Program-made: the position numbers and the translations under genes | Source of the DNA: JBGUVL01 sp964370395 | GTDB lineage: Bacteria; Bacillota_I; Bacilli_A; Erysipelotrichales; Erysipelotrichaceae | DNA: 64,000 nt | Reading direction: 5' to 3' | Assembly: GCA_964370395.1 (NCBI GenBank) | Contig: CAYJIZ010000007.1 | Span: 51,893 to 115,892 of the forward strand | Shown: positions 62,387 to 64,000 of the stretch, piece after piece | Position numbering within the stretch: position 1 is the stretch's first letter | Layout of the letters: the number at the start of each line of letters is the position of its first letter | Notes under the pieces: model-generated | Databases searched by the model: none | What the model was told of the DNA's origin: nothing | Seen by the model: the letters and a program-made list of their open reading frames with translations, nothing else

Positions 62387-63126
62387 ATCAATACGAATAC
62401 ATAAATGCTGCAAATATTGATAAGGAGCATATTTGTTGTGCGATAAGTGGAAAAGAAGCGAACACAAAAAAAGCGTGGATGAAAAAGCAATTTGCACTAG
62501 GGCATACCTTTCTACGATTAAATCAACGCGCAAAAGTATTCATCGAATACGCACCTTGTGAAGTTGCATTAACCCCCATTGAAGCAAAAGGGTATATGTA
62601 TGTGTACTGTTTTTGGGTGAGTGGGAAATACAAAGGACAAGGACATGCAAAGGCTTTGTTGGATAGCATGGAAGCAGATGCGAAAGCACGTGGTAAAAAA
62701 GGTGTCGTATTTGTATGTGGAAAAAAGAAGAAACCATTTTTAAGTGATGGGGATTACTTATTAAAACATGGCTATGCCATTGTGGATGAAGGTTATGAGG
62801 ATTATGTTTTATTGTGTAAACACTTTGGCAAACAAGAAGAAGTGAAGTTCATGCCAAGTGTATTTCAACATGATGAAAAAGGTTTTGTATTATATTATAG
62901 TGATCAATGTGTATTCACAAGTAAATATGTAGCACTCATTGAAGAAGCGATGCAACAAGAAGGATATGGGTTAACGTTATGCAAGATTGAAGAGGCGCAA
63001 CAAGCAAAAAAACTTGGTGTTATTTCAACCAACTATTCCTTGTTTTACAATGGACAATTTATCAGCAATGAAATCATGACGCCTGTAAAATTCCTCACTT
63101 TGATAAAACAGTATGAAACAAAGTAA
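62383..63126 (+). CDS. GNAT acetyltransferase with YoaP-like C-terminal domain
   Basis: It has 247 residues. The GNAT core has YCFWVSGKYKGQGHAKALLD (acetyl-CoA-binding loop near residue 80), followed by a C-terminal part (YYSDQCVFTSKYVALIEEAM) matching the YoaP domain. The substrate is unknown. The ATGA overlap with the upstream gene and the 14-nt overlap downstream indicate one operon. Confidence 0.87.
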   Translation: MNQYEYINAANIDKEHICCAISGKEANTKKAWMKKQFALGHTFLRLNQRAKVFIEYAPCEVALTPIEAKGYMYVYCFWVSGKYKGQGHAKALLDSMEADAKARGKKGVVFVCGKKKKPFLSDGDYLLKHGYAIVDEGYEDYVLLCKHFGKQEEVKFMPSVFQHDEKGFVLYYSDQCVFTSKYVALIEEAMQQEGYGLTLCKIEEAQQAKKLGVISTNYSLFYNGQFISNEIMTPVKFLTLIKQYETK

Positions 63127-63655
63127 ACCATATGTAGGGATGGATGTCGACATCTTTACTCAAACGTATTATTTAAAAGAAGAACTGATGTTGTTTTGTA
63201 AGCAAGAAGGATTGCAAAGCAGTGGAAGCAAGCAAGTATTGGCGAAAGTAATTGAACACTATTTGCTATACCAAGAAAAGCTAGTTATAAAAAGTAAGAA
63301 GCGTGTTTTTGTAGAACCCACACTTACGGCACGGATTGTAGAGAATATGGCGTACAGTGAACCATTGCGAGCTTTTTTTGAATCGTATTATCCTGACTTT
63401 CACTTTAGTGTTCCTTTTCAACGCTGGTTAAAAGCCAATGTGAATAAAACATTACAAGATGCAGTACGCGTATATCCAACACTAGAAAAAAACAAAGAAA
63501 TCGATGCCCAGTTTGAATACAATACGTATTTTCGTGATTTCTTTGCGGATAATAAGGGAGCTTCAAAAGAGCTAGCGATTGCTTGTTGGAACTATAAGAA
63601 GAGACAACTAGGATCGCATCGCTATGAAAAAGAGGATCTATTGCATATAAAATGA
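63113..63655 (+). CDS. SAP-domain protein with DUF6434-like C-terminus
   Basis: It has 180 residues. A SAP-like helix-extension-helix (ELMLFCKQEGLQSSGSKQVL) suggests nucleic-acid binding. The C-terminal half (LTARIVENMAYSEPLRAFFE and NTYFRDFFADNKGASKELAI, with CWNYKKRQ) resembles the family found after SAP domains in Bacillota. Its function is unknown. It follows the GyrI and GNAT genes. Confidence 0.83.
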   Translation: MKQSKPYVGMDVDIFTQTYYLKEELMLFCKQEGLQSSGSKQVLAKVIEHYLLYQEKLVIKSKKRVFVEPTLTARIVENMAYSEPLRAFFESYYPDFHFSVPFQRWLKANVNKTLQDAVRVYPTLEKNKEIDAQFEYNTYFRDFFADNKGASKELAIACWNYKKRQLGSHRYEKEDLLHIK

Positions 63656-63704
63656 GTGATGGCTAAAATGAAATGAAGCAGAAGATACCATTTATTACTG
63701 TTTG

Positions 63705-63893
63705 TTATTTCGTAATTAAGATACATGCAACGGGGCAATTTTCAATTGCGTCCTTGATCGCAGGGAGATCTTCTTTACTACCTTCACGAAATACTTGTGC
63801 GATGCCATCTTCATTCATTTTAATAATTTGAGGACACACTTGTGAACATAAGCTACAAGAAATACACAATTCTTGTTGGATGCTGACTTTCAT
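63705..63893 (-). CDS. small [4Fe-4S] ferredoxin
   Basis: An electron carrier of 62 residues with one canonical cluster motif: CISCSLCSQVCP near residue 10 and the closing CPVACI near residue 53. It could serve hydrogenase or other anaerobic redox enzymes, but the sequence does not show which. GAAAGGAG precedes the ATG on the minus strand. A 12-bp palindrome lies about 20 bp upstream. Confidence 0.92.
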   Translation of the reverse strand: MKVSIQQELCISCSLCSQVCPQIIKMNEDGIAQVFREGSKEDLPAIKDAIENCPVACILITK

Positions 63894-63911
63894 AAGAAAA
63901 CTCCTTTCACC

Positions 63912-63923
63912 TTACCTAGGTAA
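63912..63923. promoter_or_regulatory. perfect 12-bp palindrome upstream of the ferredoxin gene
   Basis: TTACCTAGGTAA lies about 20 bp before the ferredoxin ATG and just downstream of a possible minus-strand -10 box (TATGAT). It is probably an operator. The regulator is not identified. Confidence 0.55.
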
Positions 63924-63995
63924 AATCATCATACCAATAAAAAAGAATAAACTATACCCTAAGTCAAGGACATAAAAAAAAGAAGGAGAGTAATC

Positions 63996-64000
63996 ATGAA
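63996..64000 (+). CDS. start of a truncated CDS at the window end
   Basis: ATG 63996 is preceded by AGAAGGAGAG at a good distance. Only the first codon and part of the second are in the window, so the product is unknown. Confidence 0.4.

Overview
The window is from a low-GC Gram-positive bacterium (Bacillota). An S10-spc-alpha ribosomal cluster without rpmD (L30), a zinc-ribbon S14, [FeFe]-hydrogenase maturation genes and the overall gene mix suggest an Erysipelotrichia-like gut anaerobe. That placement is an inference, not a proof.

Layout. 1-10.5 kb: the end of the S10 operon, then spc and alpha (rpsC to rplQ, with secY, adk, map, infA, rpmJ and rpoA). 10.6-18.1 kb: a candidate small RNA, a heavy-metal exporter-like permease, an HMCES/YedK-type protein, a T-box leader ahead of an amino-acid ABC transporter, and a VanY/CapA/O-methyltransferase operon. 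18.2-22.3 kb: the hydrogenase maturation operon (TM1266-like regulator, hydE, hydG, hydF) behind a structured leader. 22.4-27.5 kb: the core ECF transporter module with truA, a PHP phosphatase, and rplM-rpsI with a probable L13 leader.

27.5-43 kb is accessory and AT-rich: a decayed gene, an AbiE toxin-antitoxin pair, an Agr-like LytTR/GHKL two-component system, and a striking Rhs polymorphic-toxin region (33.1-40.8 kb). The Rhs region has two 5'-truncated Rhs core pieces with their own tips and immunity genes, then two promoterless, start-less orphan toxin tips, each with an immunity gene. A structured repeat of about 180-240 bp follows each of the last three immunity genes. All the tips after the first share one peptide seam, so the arrangement looks like a store of exchangeable toxin tips. 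It is followed by an ECF sigma factor with an RsgI-like anti-sigma factor and a secreted protein made of Cys/His repeats.

43-64 kb: a 495-residue HTH regulator behind an operator-like TGGCA array, an AraC regulator, a candidate 18-codon mini-gene, a DUF308/papain-like membrane protein, YoaK and CNNM/CorC membrane proteins, a MacB-like ABC exporter, a c-di-GMP phosphodiesterase overlapping a substrate-binding/5'-nucleotidase-C lipoprotein, tRNA-Ala and tRNA-Ile, an NSS symporter, a PadR/DUF1700/DUF4097 envelope-stress operon, a WYL regulator, GyrI/GNAT/SAP genes and a ferredoxin.

Protein family names were assigned by reading the translations. No database search was run.
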